Assembly (NCBI GenBank): GCA_907163375.1
Contig: CAJQUW010011256.1
Location: forward strand, 1 to 64,000
DNA: 64,000 bases
Direction: 5' to 3'
Source: Prostheceraeus crozeri
Taxonomy: Eukaryota > Platyhelminthes > Polycladida > Euryleptidae
Part shown: in pieces, positions 23,323 through 34,652 of the stretch
Layout of the letters: every line of letters starts with the position of its first letter
Numbering within the stretch: position 1 is the stretch's first letter
Translations under genes and position numbers: made by a program
The notes under the pieces: generated by a model
The model's input: the letters and a program-made list of their open reading frames with translations, nothing else
The model's database searches: none
Told to the model about the DNA's origin: nothing

Positions 23323-23747
23323 ATCCTTCCATGAAAATGAGCATTCCAGAGGAAAATATTCACAAATCTATCCTATCATTTTCACTAGAGGTTGTGTCAG
23401 CTGCTTTCCATCAATGAAATTCACATTATAAATATTTTCCCCCTTCTTGCCCATTCACCATTTTTTGAAATGCGGTAGATGGACTTTAAGAAAGTATAAA
23501 TAAGCAAACGAGTGAAAGTATAAGAAATCCCATTAACTTTTAATTGCTATTCTGTTCACGTTAAAGAGTTACGTTGCTTTTCCTACTTGTGTTGACTAAT
23601 CATTGCTAAATGCAACTGTAGTCTGGGAAGTTTTGATCAATGTGACATGAAACCCCCATTTCTAGGAATTTGAATTTTGATGTTCTATGTCATATTGAAC
23701 ATAATGTCATCATTTTGAGCATAGTCCGAGCCATTAACTTGGATGAA

Positions 23748-23876
23748 TTATAGTAGGAATATTGTCATAGTTTTATCGGACAAATAATGCAGATATCCTC
23801 TGACGCTAGCGCGTCCTCGGATAATCTGCATTTGTCCTCTAAACTATGACAATATTCCTATATTAGCATTAGAAAG
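23748..23876. repeat. Palindrome P2, about 125 bp
   Basis: The arms around CGCTAGCGCG are reverse complements. The left outer arm reads GGAATATTGTCATAGTTTTA and the right outer arm is its mirror. It carries TATCGG and GATATCCTC on the left and CCTCGGATAATC, CCTCTA, ATTCCTATATTA on the right, as P1 does. The stem sequences between these phrases differ from P1 but stay self-complementary. Confidence 0.85.
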
Positions 23877-24000
23877 CAATTCAGAGGGTGACAGACTTTT
23901 TTGGGATCAGTGCATTTGACAGAGAACATCAAAAATATTTCAAAGATATCAAATTCAATTTTTCACATTTGTAGAAAGAATTCTTCACTCTATAGTCAAC

Positions 24001-24040
24001 TGCCTTGAGAAAGGGTCAGGACCCGAAACGTTGGCAACTC
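24001..24040 (+). ncRNA. Penelope-type 3' end with hammerhead-like fold (candidate)
   Basis: TGCC, TTGAGAAA, GGGTC-AG-GACCC, GAAACGTT, GGCA forms two nested stems around the GAAAC phrase that is typical of Penelope-like 3' ends. The CTGANGA core is degraded to CTTGAGA. No GIY-YIG or RT sequence is recognisable upstream, so only the terminal piece survives. Confidence 0.4.
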
Positions 24041-24939
24041 TGTACTTGTACTGACAAAATTTTAAGTGAGTTTCTTCCTGAGGTTTAGGTCATCTCAGAT
24101 TCATCTTTTATTGTTTGCCGATCGAACCTGGTTCTAGTTTGCAAGGTATCCCCTGTTTAACCAGCGTACAATGCGTGCAACTCTTGTTTCACTTTGTAAC
24201 AGAAATGGCATTCTTAAAGTTGCAATTCACGTTATGTTTGATGCTAAATGTTTGTTCATCGTCTCAAGATTTGCAATTGAATGTCATACCTGTTTTTAAA
24301 GAGTCAACATCGGCATCTTGATTGGCCGCACTTTGTTACACTAGTGAACACAGTTTGATTGTTTTTCGTTTTGTGTAACAAGGAGGAATGCTGTTGCTAC
24401 GAAGGTCTAATTCGATCTTCTTTAAAAGTATGTGCTGGCTTTAGACTGGAAATAGCAGATTCGATTCTATGTTAGGACGCATGGAATTATTGTTTATCAG
24501 TTTTCTGCTTTTCTGTTGGGGCTTTACAAAATTTTGCTTTCGAAATTGCATCCTCAATCAGTTTATCAGGATAACTCAAAATTTTCAGTCTATTTCGTAT
24601 TTCCATTAACCTTATCTCTTTTGTGTTCTCATTGGAGACAGTCCTACAGATTCGACTAGATATTGCGTTTCACATGTCTAGGGTGACATGAATCAAGAGG
24701 ACATACCGTTGCATCCCTCTGTCCTTGTTGAAGTGACAGGCGAAAATTTGGGAAACTGATTTAATACATTTATTGACTTAAAGTCCTTTTTTCCAATAAA
24801 GTTAATCAAAAAGGTCAATGGCGGCTCAAAATTGTAGCGGTCCTAATTCGCCCTTGCATATCAGGCGCCTAGGAGTACTGTAGCGAGTGTTGTGTAGTAT
24901 TAGAGGTGTGCATCGGATAGGATCTTTGTTCTGATGAAC

Positions 24940-25166
24940 TTGATTCTGTTACTCCACGTCCCCGTTATTTTACCAGATGCTTAAGAAGTAGTGACTGCGC
25001 AAATCGATGCCTTGTTGTCGGACTGAACATTTTAAGAGATCGTTATTTCATAGAACAGCTAGATTGTGGAATGCGCTTCCTTTGGAGGTATTTCCAGCAT
25101 CTTTTAGTGTAGAAACATTCAAGAGGGCCGTCAATAAGCTTCCACTGAACTTTATGGGGAGTTGAT
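24940..25166 (+). pseudogene. LINE ORF2 C-terminal fragment
   Basis: From 25037 the + strand reads RSLFHRTARLWNALPLEV followed by FPASFSVETFKRAVNKL and a stop at 25162-25164. This is the end of LINE ORF2, after the reverse transcriptase, usually written R.FF.RT..LWNSLP......S...FK..L. Upstream, RPRYFTRCLRSSDCANRC lies in another frame. It is 5'-truncated, as is usual for LINE copies. It may come from the same family as the minus-strand LINE at 9690-12085, which lacks this segment, but no overlap exists to test that. Confidence 0.8.
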
Positions 25167-27411
25167 AACGTGAAGGGTCTTCTGCTTTTCTATTATGTTA
25201 TCTTGGTTTTTAATACTGCCGTCTTCTCCGTTATTTCCATTTTTTATCCCCTACGAGTTATATCGCTAATTTCACTATTTTCAAGTTATTGGTTTATGAA
25301 GAGTCAAGACAAATATTTATGTTAGCTGTAAATTTATATTTTCGCAATTAATTTCGATCTTCATTAGAAGATCATCGTCAGGCATAGATGGAAAACCTTC
25401 ACATGCACAAAATTCAAATTTTACATTACATAGAGGTAATAAGATATCATGAGTAAGAGAAGAGGAATAGAAATGTGAGTATGAGACAGATAATAGAGCA
25501 AAGATAATAGAAATTGACTGTGATCTGACTTAAAGGAAAAGGGATGAAAGAAGGAGGAAGAGGAAATGAAACAATGTGATTGAGGATAAAGTGATGCAGC
25601 ATGATAGAAAATATTACGTGTCACTATTTTTAAACAAGATCTCTGTATAGTTTCTAAAATATATATTTACAATTTACATCAATATTAATCTTGACATTTC
25701 CCAACCAATAGCTTGAAAATATGCATAGTCAAGACATTCACATAGTTAATTTAGCTATAGTGCATTTTACATTCCCATATCTGTCCATTCACTTCTCTGC
25801 CACCTTCAAGTACTTCTGTTGTTATCGAACTTTATTAAACAGCTGAATCATATATCTTTTCACTATACTGTCACACAATTACCTCTACTTAGTTATATTC
25901 TTTTATCATCCTCGTCCTTCTTTCTACCATTTTCTGCTTCCTTGCCTTTGATCGCATGTTGAGGGAAACGTGTGGTGTATATGCTCGTCTTCTTCCCTTA
26001 AACTTTGATTAAAAAAAATCAGGTTGGAATCCGATCCAACGGCTCTTAAACAAAATTTGAATTTGAAGAGAAAGAGATGAATCCGAACGAAAACGATCCG
26101 ACAGCCGGAGAGGATTTGCATACCTTTAGTCTGAGTGATGGTGAACGGATATTGAAGAAAACAAGCAAAACAATCAACGACGGCTAGTTTTCCTTTTTTT
26201 CATAATCTCACTTTGGTGATAAAAATTTTATTTTATTGATATTTGTTTTGAAAATTTTTTGATACGGTTTATATCAGGAAGTAACGCTTGTTCGAAGTCA
26301 TGTCTTCCCGGATTCGACAAGTGATTGACCTCTCTGGTGAGGTTATGAACTATTAGTGATTACCAGCGAGCGCACCATGGGAACTTTAAAAGGCTAACTG
26401 GCTCTGCAGAGCCACTGAACAGAAAAGAAAATATTATTTCAAGCGTTATTTTCATTTATGGGTCAAATTTGTGCCTGTAATTGCAAAATTTCATTAGATT
26501 GAGACAAAATTTAGGTGGTCCACTTTTTATGATCATCCCTGTAAGATCGAGTGATTGACAGCATTGAATTTATTAACCCATTTTAACTGAAATGGCAATC
26601 TTGTGCTCTACAAACAAGGTAACCTACTTTAGATGGTGATGTTTTCTAAATGATCAAGCACAAGGAGATTCCGCATTTGAAATTTTCCATCTTAGAAAGT
26701 TAAGAAATGCTTTATGGGTACTCTCATGCGATGTTATTTAATGTAAAATCACATTACGTATCTTGACACACACAATTCATCACTTGAATCATTCCTCCCG
26801 TATTATTACGGTTAAAAGATAGCTCGATCTCAAGTTGCGATGAAGAAGCTTTATCCTGATATATGTTGCACAGTTTCTGTCACACATCAATGCCTGAGAC
26901 ACCACATGCTTCGCGTTCTTCGGAAGCAAGAAAATAGATAGACTTCAGCAGTTAAAAATAACAAATAGCAATAAACCATGTTTTCAAAATAGTAAAGTTC
27001 CGCTTAACAGCATTATAAACAATGAATTCATTCAATAAACCATGCTTTACGGTGAATGGAGAGCTGTATGGGAGAGCCATGCTTTAGAGGTGAATCCAGG
27101 TTTCAGAGGTTGGCGTGGAAACTGAACACCATGCCACTTCAGGAACTCAATCCAACGACGTCGGCGAGCAGCTGTGGTCTTCTTTGCCCATTCAATGCTG
27201 CGTGGACATTCGCCTATTATTGTCCTCATCAAAAAAGAAAAAGACTGGCTACGTCAATGAATAAAGCCATCGATCTAACGGCAAAATGCCACACCTTGGG
27301 AACAGGCAAGTGATAAGTCAATGGCGCAAGTCGCCTAACGAAATTCCGTTAATTTTTCGGCGTTTTGCCAATTGTTTCTTCTTTTAATAGCAGAACAGCA
27401 AATTGCCACCG
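25167..27411. other. Intergenic, nothing recognised
   Basis: No gene is supported. A perfect 16-bp palindrome TGGCTCTGCAGAGCCA lies at 26399-26414. A purine-rich stretch occupies 25440-25600. Frames at 27047-27232 are short and unassigned. Confidence 0.4.
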
Positions 27412-27627
27412 AAATATCTAAAGAGAATGACAACTATCAAGTCACTGCAAGACACCAACACCCTTGATTCCCCGACCGCACTCTCCCGACCTAGGAATCG
27501 AACCGAAGTCCTTGGTGGATAGGAGCTCGCACCTTCTTCACTAGGCCACGCTGACACCTCAAAAGGAATGCGAGTGAAGGCAGAAGTCATCTCCAAGGGA
27601 TATCGACAGCATATTGTCCTATTATTC
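27412..27627 (-). mobile_element. tRNA-related SINE (family A), copy 2
   Basis: In reverse complement it has GCGTGGCCTAGTGAAGAAGG (A box) and GGTTCGATTCC (B box, a perfect match to the GGTTCGANNCC consensus). The family head, ending ATTCCTTTTGAG, precedes the tRNA-like part, and the tail runs to TTTAGATA. It matches the copies at 45487-45691 and 45708-45938 closely. Confidence 0.85.
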
Positions 27628-28145
27628 CGCATTTACCGCTGAATAAACCAGATTCCGCCAAATAACCGCTCGCGTCAGAATCTCTTCGTGTTTGTAAATG
27701 ATCAATGATCATGGCATGAAAATGCGATACACGTATGTTCAATTATCATCAAGTCATTTCATTAGATGCTGGAAAATGAAATTCGATAATCACCGGCTTC
27801 TAAAAATCATCTGCTTCTTGCAGTCTTGTCGCTTAAATTGGTAATGAATTGAATCATCGCCGGCGATTCTTGGAGTCATGCTGTGTCAAAGATAGCGCTC
27901 TTTGATAAGAGCACAATGCGCGTTTCTTTCAAATGAAGAATGTAATTTCACAAGTGCGCAGAATCAGTGTCAGGCGATTCATGGAAAATAGAAGAAAGCG
28001 CTGTAACCGTAGGGAACAGGAGTTCTGTTGTTTGTAAGATTTTTATACAATGTGGGTACTGTCACACGTGGCTACTTTGCTCGCATACGTGGCTGTGGAC
28101 AAAAACATTACGATCTATGCTAATATGGAGGAAGGATAATAAATG

Positions 28146-28195
28146 CTAGTTAATGCACGACAGCGTCGGCATGCGCGTAAGGCGTGCATTAACGA
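28146..28195. repeat. Short palindrome ending in GTTAATGCACG
   Basis: GTTAATGCACGAC on the left and GCGTGCATTAAC on the right flank a GC-rich centre (GCGTCGGCATGCGCGTAAG). It has the same general plan as the other foldbacks in the window but no shared skeleton. Confidence 0.6.
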
Positions 28196-28269
28196 ACTTG
28201 ATGCTGCAGTCCATTGTGCATTATTATGTCACGCTGCACTCTTCGCACTTTAGTTGAATCTATAGCGAT

Positions 28270-28799
28270 CAGGGTTGGCAAAAACCTAGAGTAGCTAGCA
28301 AAAACCCAAAATTGGGTATTTGGGTTGGGCTTTGTGTTTTTGGGTTTTTGTTAGATATCTATACCATACATGCCATTTACTGACATTTGTACATTCGCTT
28401 GTCTTTCGATTAATTACTGATAAAAATCGCTCTTTCAATCGCGTATCATTATCATATACACATACCTAGAATTATCACACTTAATAGACACCTATTATCC
28501 ACAAATCCTTATCATTAGCTCTCTTCACACAACGATACTTTGAACGTAAGAAAATTAAACAAATTTTCGAGCTTAAAACCGTTAACAACTGACAATACAA
28601 TTTAATTTGTAAATATAGGACCTGACAATCCAGCTAGTTAAAGCTAATTTTCGTGATTCATGTGTTCTGGTATCATTTCATACCGCATTTCTTCAATTGA
28701 TGATGAAAAATAACGAAACCCAAATACCCAAAAGCCCACGAATTTTTCGCTAACAAAAATCCAAAAATCCAGGTGGGTTTTTGGGTAGCACCAACCCTG
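28270..28799. mobile_element. hAT MITE, 530 bp, with 8-bp duplication
   Basis: Both ends are CAGGGTTGG (inverted), followed by subterminal GGGTTTTTG/CAAAAACCC repeats. Flanks are ATAGCGAT (28262-28269) and ATGGCGAT (28800-28807), a 7-of-8 target duplication. The interior has no coding capacity. Confidence 0.85.
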
Positions 28800-30049
28800 A
28801 TGGCGATGGACATTAGAAACAATTACTACTTGTCCACGTCATTGAAGGCGCGAAGGAATCATGTGCTAGACAGCAATGCGTCACATGAACGTCGTGCAAT
28901 AATATTTGTCAAATATGCACTACTTCTCTTATTTCATTAATGCACGGCATACGTAATTTTGGCCGTATAATGTTCATGTAGCATTAAGTGTATTTTGACT
29001 ATGTTGAGTAGTCAATGGTAACGAGTTATGGGCTGGCTATCTATGTCTATTGTTGCTGTGCTTTCTAGAAAATATTCTAGGGAAATCATAAGTGTGACAC
29101 AGTCAGTGATATTCAACATTGTCTGAAATCATCGTGTCAAAAAATGGCTCAACATTGTCATCATTTTGTTGTAATCTGATTAAAGCACTAGCTAACGATT
29201 CGCTTTGTGCAGATTGCGTGACCAATTCGGTCTTGGCTTTGTTTCCGTGCTGACAAGGTGCACTAATTGTCGTCTGGTGTATGATTTCTGGACCAGAAAG
29301 ATCCCATTCAAGCTTTACAGCAATTAAAGATAAAATCAGAAGAATTTTTAAGTCGTTGACATCCATTAATGACATCAACCATGCACGTCATTGATTGCTG
29401 TGCTGATGGAAATGCATTGATCTAAATGTAGAATATCTATAATCTAGCTGCGATGAACGATTAGAATTAAATTGGGGAATTGTTCTTGGCAACAAGTTCG
29501 CTTTACTCAAGATACTAACATAAAGTAGAATACAAACTACGAACTCTGTACATGCATGCACGTAAATTCATTTATTTTGCTGAATAATGAGCCCGATGTG
29601 TGAAGACTTCCCATCAAGGACTGCAAAAAATTTTAATTTATTTCGACTTGAGGCAATCAATTGATTGCAATTGTTCGTGGTCAGCAATCAATTAATTTTG
29701 ATTGCAAATGAAAGCAATTATTTTGTGTCAATTAACCTAATGTTTAAGTTTAACTATTCCTTTGTCAACATTAATTATGTGACTAATGCATCAATGAATT
29801 TTTGATGTTCCATTATTTCACTTATTCAACGTCTGGTGCTTCTCATGCTGATAAGGGAATTTCGAGCTCAGAAACCCGGGGCTCTTAGAGCACCCTTTTG
29901 ATTTGGATATTCCAATGATTCAATGCTCCCAATAATGCACAATTTGACGCATTTCGGTGGTATTAGTTTTTACCAATTGGGTCCTCTTGTTGCTTTAAAT
30001 AGTAGTCTGAAGTTGAAAATTTCATTTTTTTCAAAAAATTGTTTTCTGA
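28800..30049. other. Intergenic with an AATTG-rich MITE remnant at 29630-29755
   Basis: The part at 29630-29755 is built of CAATCAATTGATTGCAATT and CAGCAATCAATTAATT phrases shared with the hAT MITE at 59359-59967 and with 58270-58355. No clear ends are visible. Frame 29103-29378 (minus, 91 codons) is unassigned. Confidence 0.45.
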
Positions 30050-30390
30050 GTGACTGTTGGAACATAAGTACATAGTAGGCAGAGTGTCGACTCAAAAAGT
30101 ATCTGTAGACAGTGAAATTTCTTATATGAAGAGGTTCAGTTTTTTGCGAAGATTACGTTACTCCGGTCCAAAAATTATTTGGACAGTTTTAAACAAGGCA
30201 AATATTTGCAAATTTATATACTACCGAGATGAAGCCACTTTATAAGTAATATGAAACAAGTTGGATATCAAAAGGAATGAATATTTGCTAACAAGCATCT
30301 TAGTTGAGCGGAAATTAAGTTAGTGATCAAGGAAATTACATGAACTGCATTATAATTCAAGTCCCTTCAAGTCTTCAAGGAAAAGTTGAG
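30050..30390 (-). repeat. Repeat R1, copy 2
   Basis: In reverse orientation it matches 61555-61880 along its length. Shared landmarks are TTCATTCCTTTTGATAT, TTTTTGGACC, GTAACG/GAACGT and the terminal GAGTCGACACTCTGCCT. It is intact relative to copy 1. Confidence 0.75.
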
Positions 30391-31139
30391 ATCTCATTGT
30401 GCTTCTTAGCTGAGATGTCTTGTTTTTAATTCAATTTTCAGCGGCATGATTTAATGATTCACAATGCGTCATTTCTTGAATCTGAATAGTGACCCATTTA
30501 CATCTTTAAGTTAATTATGATCATTTTCTTTGATTCTTTGACTTGTATTGTCAAGCCGAGCATGAAATAAGCTTAGCTAATAATCACAAGTATTTTTTTA
30601 TTGAAATATTTTGTAAATTGAGTGGAATTTTGATAAAACATATAACTTTATGTTCTTATCATGTAGTTCTACTAAGATTCAAATTCAAACATCAATTATT
30701 ATAACTTGATTTGTATATGTGCAGCATTTATAGGAGACCGAAGTTTTGTATCACTTACTCAAGGTCGACTCAAAACCCAAGTTTGACCCAAATCCAAAGT
30801 CCAACCGTACATATACGTGGTACATCCAATAAGTGTCCTGACAAATGCAGCAAAAACTGCAAATCCTCCAATTCTGACATGATGGATCATTAATTTGGCA
30901 TATGTGCGTTAGGATGGTCTGCCAAGTTTTAAGAAGTTTTCGTTTTTTATTAGTGTGCAGGCCAATTTTGATTATTTTTTTGAATTTGAGATAAAATGAC
31001 GATCTGCTTTCTATTTTGTGCATGGCAAATTCGCTGATGGTTGTGTTGTTTAAACATGTATCAGCAAGTGTTCTGATGTGACCAGATAAAAGTAACTTCT
31101 TAAAATTCCCTTTTCAAGTCGATACCCTCGTGTTACGAA
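30391..31139. other. Intergenic, nothing recognised
   Basis: AT-rich, no supportable feature. Confidence 0.4.
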
Positions 31140-31600
31140 CACTTCAACCACCTGACTCAGCACTTCTTGACTCGCGAACACTTCTTGACGATTGAAGTTT
31201 ACCGAGGAATCCGCGAAACGATTGTTCTAGATCAGAGCTGCACTTTAAATGATTGACCGTTTGGAAAGAGGATTGTAGGCTTATAGAGACAAAGGAGCTT
31301 AATCGACAGTAAGAAAACACAACGAATAAAACGTTCCCCAAACTCTTCAGTAATGCCCAAATTCGTAAAAGACTCCAGTCGTCTTCTATGCATGTCATGT
31401 TAGAAATCGGGAGCCGCGATCGGTGAGAATAGAGAACTGCAAGCTGACTTCGACACCCATTTTCCAAGAGGGTCCCCAACACTTTCAAGGGATGCATTCA
31501 GCTCCTCACCAAGAGTGACAATCATTGTGCGTCGATCCCTGTTCAGAGGCTTTTCCATAGGCTCGGACTTCGCGGTTGTCACAGCCTCGGCAGGCCTACT
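31140..31600 (-). CDS. Unrecognised GC-richer stretch, possibly once coding
   Basis: This block is visibly richer in G and C than its neighbours. On the minus strand one frame (31582-31400) reads KPLNRDRRTMIVTLGEEL and ends SPIAAPDF. An overlapping frame (31497-31144, 117 codons) begins MHPLKVLGTLLENG. The two overlap in different frames, so at most one is real in any part. I recognise no domain. It might be a host exon without its neighbours, or a decayed transposon gene. Confidence 0.25.
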
Positions 31601-31954
31601 TTCAGGTGGATCATCATTTCATCATTGACATCTGTCGACGTCGTCTAAATTCTGCCGCACAAAATGAGATAGTCGACCGTAACACTCTACACAGCCAGTA
31701 TTTCGTGATTCTGATAGTTAAGAAGAATACACAGACGAATTGCACACCAGCATTCAATCTTTTCACCGCGAAACTCAGTAGAAGACATTGTTGCACAGTT
31801 TTGATCGATTTCGCATCGAACTTCATTCGAGAATGGACGGCTGCGTTGTGAATAGAGTTAGGTGACAAAACTGAATGCTCCATTCTGCATATTGTTAACT
31901 ATCCAACATAGCAGATTCTATTTGATGCATTGTCTTCTTCTGTGTCTACTTCAT

Positions 31955-32045
31955 TCGGGGATGAATGAACATCTTAGTTATCACTTCATTTGTACATGTA
32001 CTTTGTTAATGACCTGTTAGTGATTTGAGTTGATTAATTCATTAT
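31955..32045. repeat. Repeat R3, copy 1
   Basis: GATGAATGAAC, then TTTGTACATGTACTTTG and GAGTTGATTAA, are shared in the same order with 46365-46455. Confidence 0.6.
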
Positions 32046-32049
32046 TTCC

Positions 32050-32699
32050 CAGATTTTTTATTCATTGATTTTCGTAATTTTTCTTTATCAAATAACCCTC
32101 TCCATCTCTGAAGAGTGTTGAAAGAAAACCAATTTTTACAATAGTATTCAATTTATTCAAAATTCAAATTTGTCGACTATAGTCGACCCAGGTAGATCCA
32201 CGTTAAAATTGACACATGACTAAAAAATATAAAGGAATGCCGATCATTGGAATCTGTTACTGATGAAAAGTCGGAAAATATTCAAAGTACAGGTACAAGT
32301 CAGCGTTACATAGGGTAGGCTACCTTCCCGACGCAAATGCTTCCTATAAAGGTAATATCTTCCTCCTACCAACTGTTGAAATAAAGATAATAGTTGTCAG
32401 CTGATGAATGCCGGCATATAAAGTGTTGAGTCTACGTTGAGGAGGACTGGGCTGCCTGGGAAGTGTGTTTGATTGGATAGCAATAGGTAATTGAACAACC
32501 TTCACTTCTTCGTAGATTTCATCATCTTCATTTTCTTCGTCGCATATAATACATATAGCAAGAGCGTTGGTAATGTCATCTTCGGTCAGCAGTGCTAAAT
32601 CTATCATTTCAATCAATCTAATAGAGCGCTGATGATTTTAGATTTTGTCCGAGGTTATCTTTCTCTAAGGTGTATTCTCACTTATTAACAATAGTTATA
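32050..32699. other. Intergenic, one unassigned minus frame
   Basis: The minus frame 32616-32344 (90 codons) has an acidic stretch CDEENEDDEIYEEVK and no known motif. I leave it uncalled. Confidence 0.3.
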
Positions 32700-32850
32700 A
32701 TTAATTATCATTAATTTATTAATGAGATTTTTATGAGAAACTCATGAATTTTGATGAGATATTTTATGGATAAACGTTCCAAATCCGCATGAAATTTCAT
32801 GAGACATGCATGAGAAAAATCTCATGAAAAATCATGAAGAATACTCGCCG
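32700..32850. repeat. Foldback array of TCATGAGA motifs
   Basis: ATGAGATTTTTATGAG and CATGAGAAAAATCTCATG are arranged as inverted copies over about 130 bp. It is probably a small MITE. Confidence 0.5.
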
Positions 32851-33410
32851 GAGTAGTTGCACATGCAGTGCAGTCAGTCAATGTTATATAGGTTTGACCC
32901 GTCAAGAACGAGTTTTGTCTTTTCAAGGTTGATAATGCTATTTCAAAATGCAGCAGTCGAAAAGAGCTTGAAGCAGTGTTCGTACTGGGGCGCGAATTCG
33001 CGCCTGGGCGCGAATTCCGTAAAAACGGGCGCGAATGCGCGAAAAATGAAGGCGGGCGCGAAAATTCCGAAAATATTTTCGCGCCGCAATATTGTCCCAT
33101 ATATTTTCGCTCCCCAAAAAATATTTGACTATAATATATCACTGGGAACTGTTAGATGTGTCTACGACTATGTATCAGATTGATGACAGTAATAGAATTG
33201 AATATTTTCCTTCTTATTCCAGAAAATTCCTTCCTGACATGACAATAACAAATAGGAATAGTGTGTAAACCTACTACGACATACCGTAATCATCACTGCG
33301 TATTCTACATTTTATTGAGGGACTATTTATCATCACTGCGTATTACATTTTTGAAAGGGTGAAGCGATTCTTCAGGAGGGGAACTGAAAAGCTCCTCAAG
33401 TACTTACCGT

Positions 33411-34238
33411 TTGAAAATGATGTGCTTCAATCGTGCCAATTTCTTTTACCCACATCATTCGAACGATGCTGACCTGGAGAACTGGGCGAAGACTCTTGCG
33501 AAGTGCTTTCCCCAAATTGTTCCTCAAAACGAGATTTCTACTCTTGAAGTTGAAGCTCGACTCCTCCAAGGTACAACAGAGAAGCCAATGGACATTGGAG
33601 AATACTGGCAGAAAATGTCCTCAAAGATGCCAACTCTGAGTCGTCTGGCTCGAGTCACGATGACATTACCTCACGGAAACGCAGAAGTGGAGAGGGTGTT
33701 CAGTTTGCTGCCTGATCTAGTGACAAAGAAACGGAGTAACCTGTCCGCGACTACAATAAATGCGATCGTCGTTATTAAGAGCGCCATGGCATCGAATAAT
33801 ATCTCATCGCGAAACTTCGAAGTGACACAGGCACTTTTGGAGAAAGTTGCCAAAGCCAAACAAGCATATGAGCTGCGTTTGAAGAGCGAGATGGAGGAAG
33901 AGGCAGCAAGGAAGAAGAAGGCAGCAGAGAAGGATATATTAAGAACTTTCGAAAATCAGAAGAAAAATGATTCAAAGCTGAATGAGTTAGAGTCCGGTCT
34001 CAAAAACAACGAAAAGCGAATCAGCGATATCATGAAACGGAAAGAAAGCCTCGTGAAAATGCAGGAGGAGGCATTACGGTCATTAAAGGAAGAGGAGGAC
34101 CACCTTAAAGCTCTGCTTGATGAGAAGGAGAAGATGGAAGAAAAGGAACGAGCAGTAGCTGAGAAGCTCATGACTAGTACTTTGAAGCGAAAAGCACATG
34201 AAGAACTGAAAGTTATTTCTCCCAATAAATTGAAGTGA
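33411..34238 (+). CDS. hAT dimerisation domain plus long coiled-coil protein, 275 aa
   Basis: This is the longest open frame in the window, with no stop over 275 codons. Residues about 60-126 are the hAT C-terminal dimerisation domain: YWQKMSSKMPTLSRLARV, then NAEVERVFSLL (the A..ER.FS core) and KRSNLSATTINAIVVI. Residues about 140-255 form a charged, heptad-like coiled coil rich in Lys and Glu, and a basic LKRKAHE tail closes it. Upstream, a different frame (33360-33460) reads KLLKYLPFENDVLQSCQFL, which also looks like hAT sequence, so the chosen Met at 33411 may follow a frameshift rather than be the true start. The catalytic RNase H-like domain is absent. The coiled-coil tail is unusual for hAT transposases. 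It could be a partial transposase or an intact accessory or repressor-like product. Confidence 0.7.
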   Translation: MKMMCFNRANFFYPHHSNDADLENWAKTLAKCFPQIVPQNEISTLEVEARLLQGTTEKPMDIGEYWQKMSSKMPTLSRLARVTMTLPHGNAEVERVFSLLPDLVTKKRSNLSATTINAIVVIKSAMASNNISSRNFEVTQALLEKVAKAKQAYELRLKSEMEEEAARKKKAAEKDILRTFENQKKNDSKLNELESGLKNNEKRISDIMKRKESLVKMQEEALRSLKEEEDHLKALLDEKEKMEEKERAVAEKLMTSTLKRKAHEELKVISPNKLK

Positions 34239-34494
34239 TATTTTCTTTATCAGTGCCTAGCTCTTTTAGACAGCATTTTGATTCAACACAGCTCGATCAT
34301 CATGTGCCTAATTGAATGAAACTGCTTACATGTGTACTTTCATTTCTGATCTTTTCTTCATTTAAATCACAAGGAAAATAGGGCATAAACTCTTACGGTG
34401 TATTAATGAAACTTATTATGTTACATTTCAGTACCAGATGGAAAGTGTAGCGACGTTATTTTAACGAAGACGTTGACTACACCGAGAAAATGTC

Positions 34495-34652
34495 AGGTAT
34501 GACAGGCCCTAACACCCCGATTTTAGTCTTTGGTTCGGTTCCATTTGGCCCAGATTTGGTTGTAGTGATTTCGGGCATTTTTCTAAGGCCCCACAACCAA
34601 ATCCTAGACAATTGGAACTGGAAAAGGCATTTTCGGGGTTCCTTAGGCTCAT
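34495..34652. repeat. Foldback of about 160 bp inside the hAT element
   Basis: GATTTGGTTGTAG (34554) pairs with CACAACCAAATC (34592), and the complementarity continues outward to CCCTAACACCCCGAT and TTCGGGGTTCCTTAGGC. No obvious target duplication. Confidence 0.6.

Noticed and set aside
26510-26545. Phrase GGTGGTCCACTTTTTATGATCA resembling a mariner end
   Set aside because: No partner end within several kb and no transposase between.
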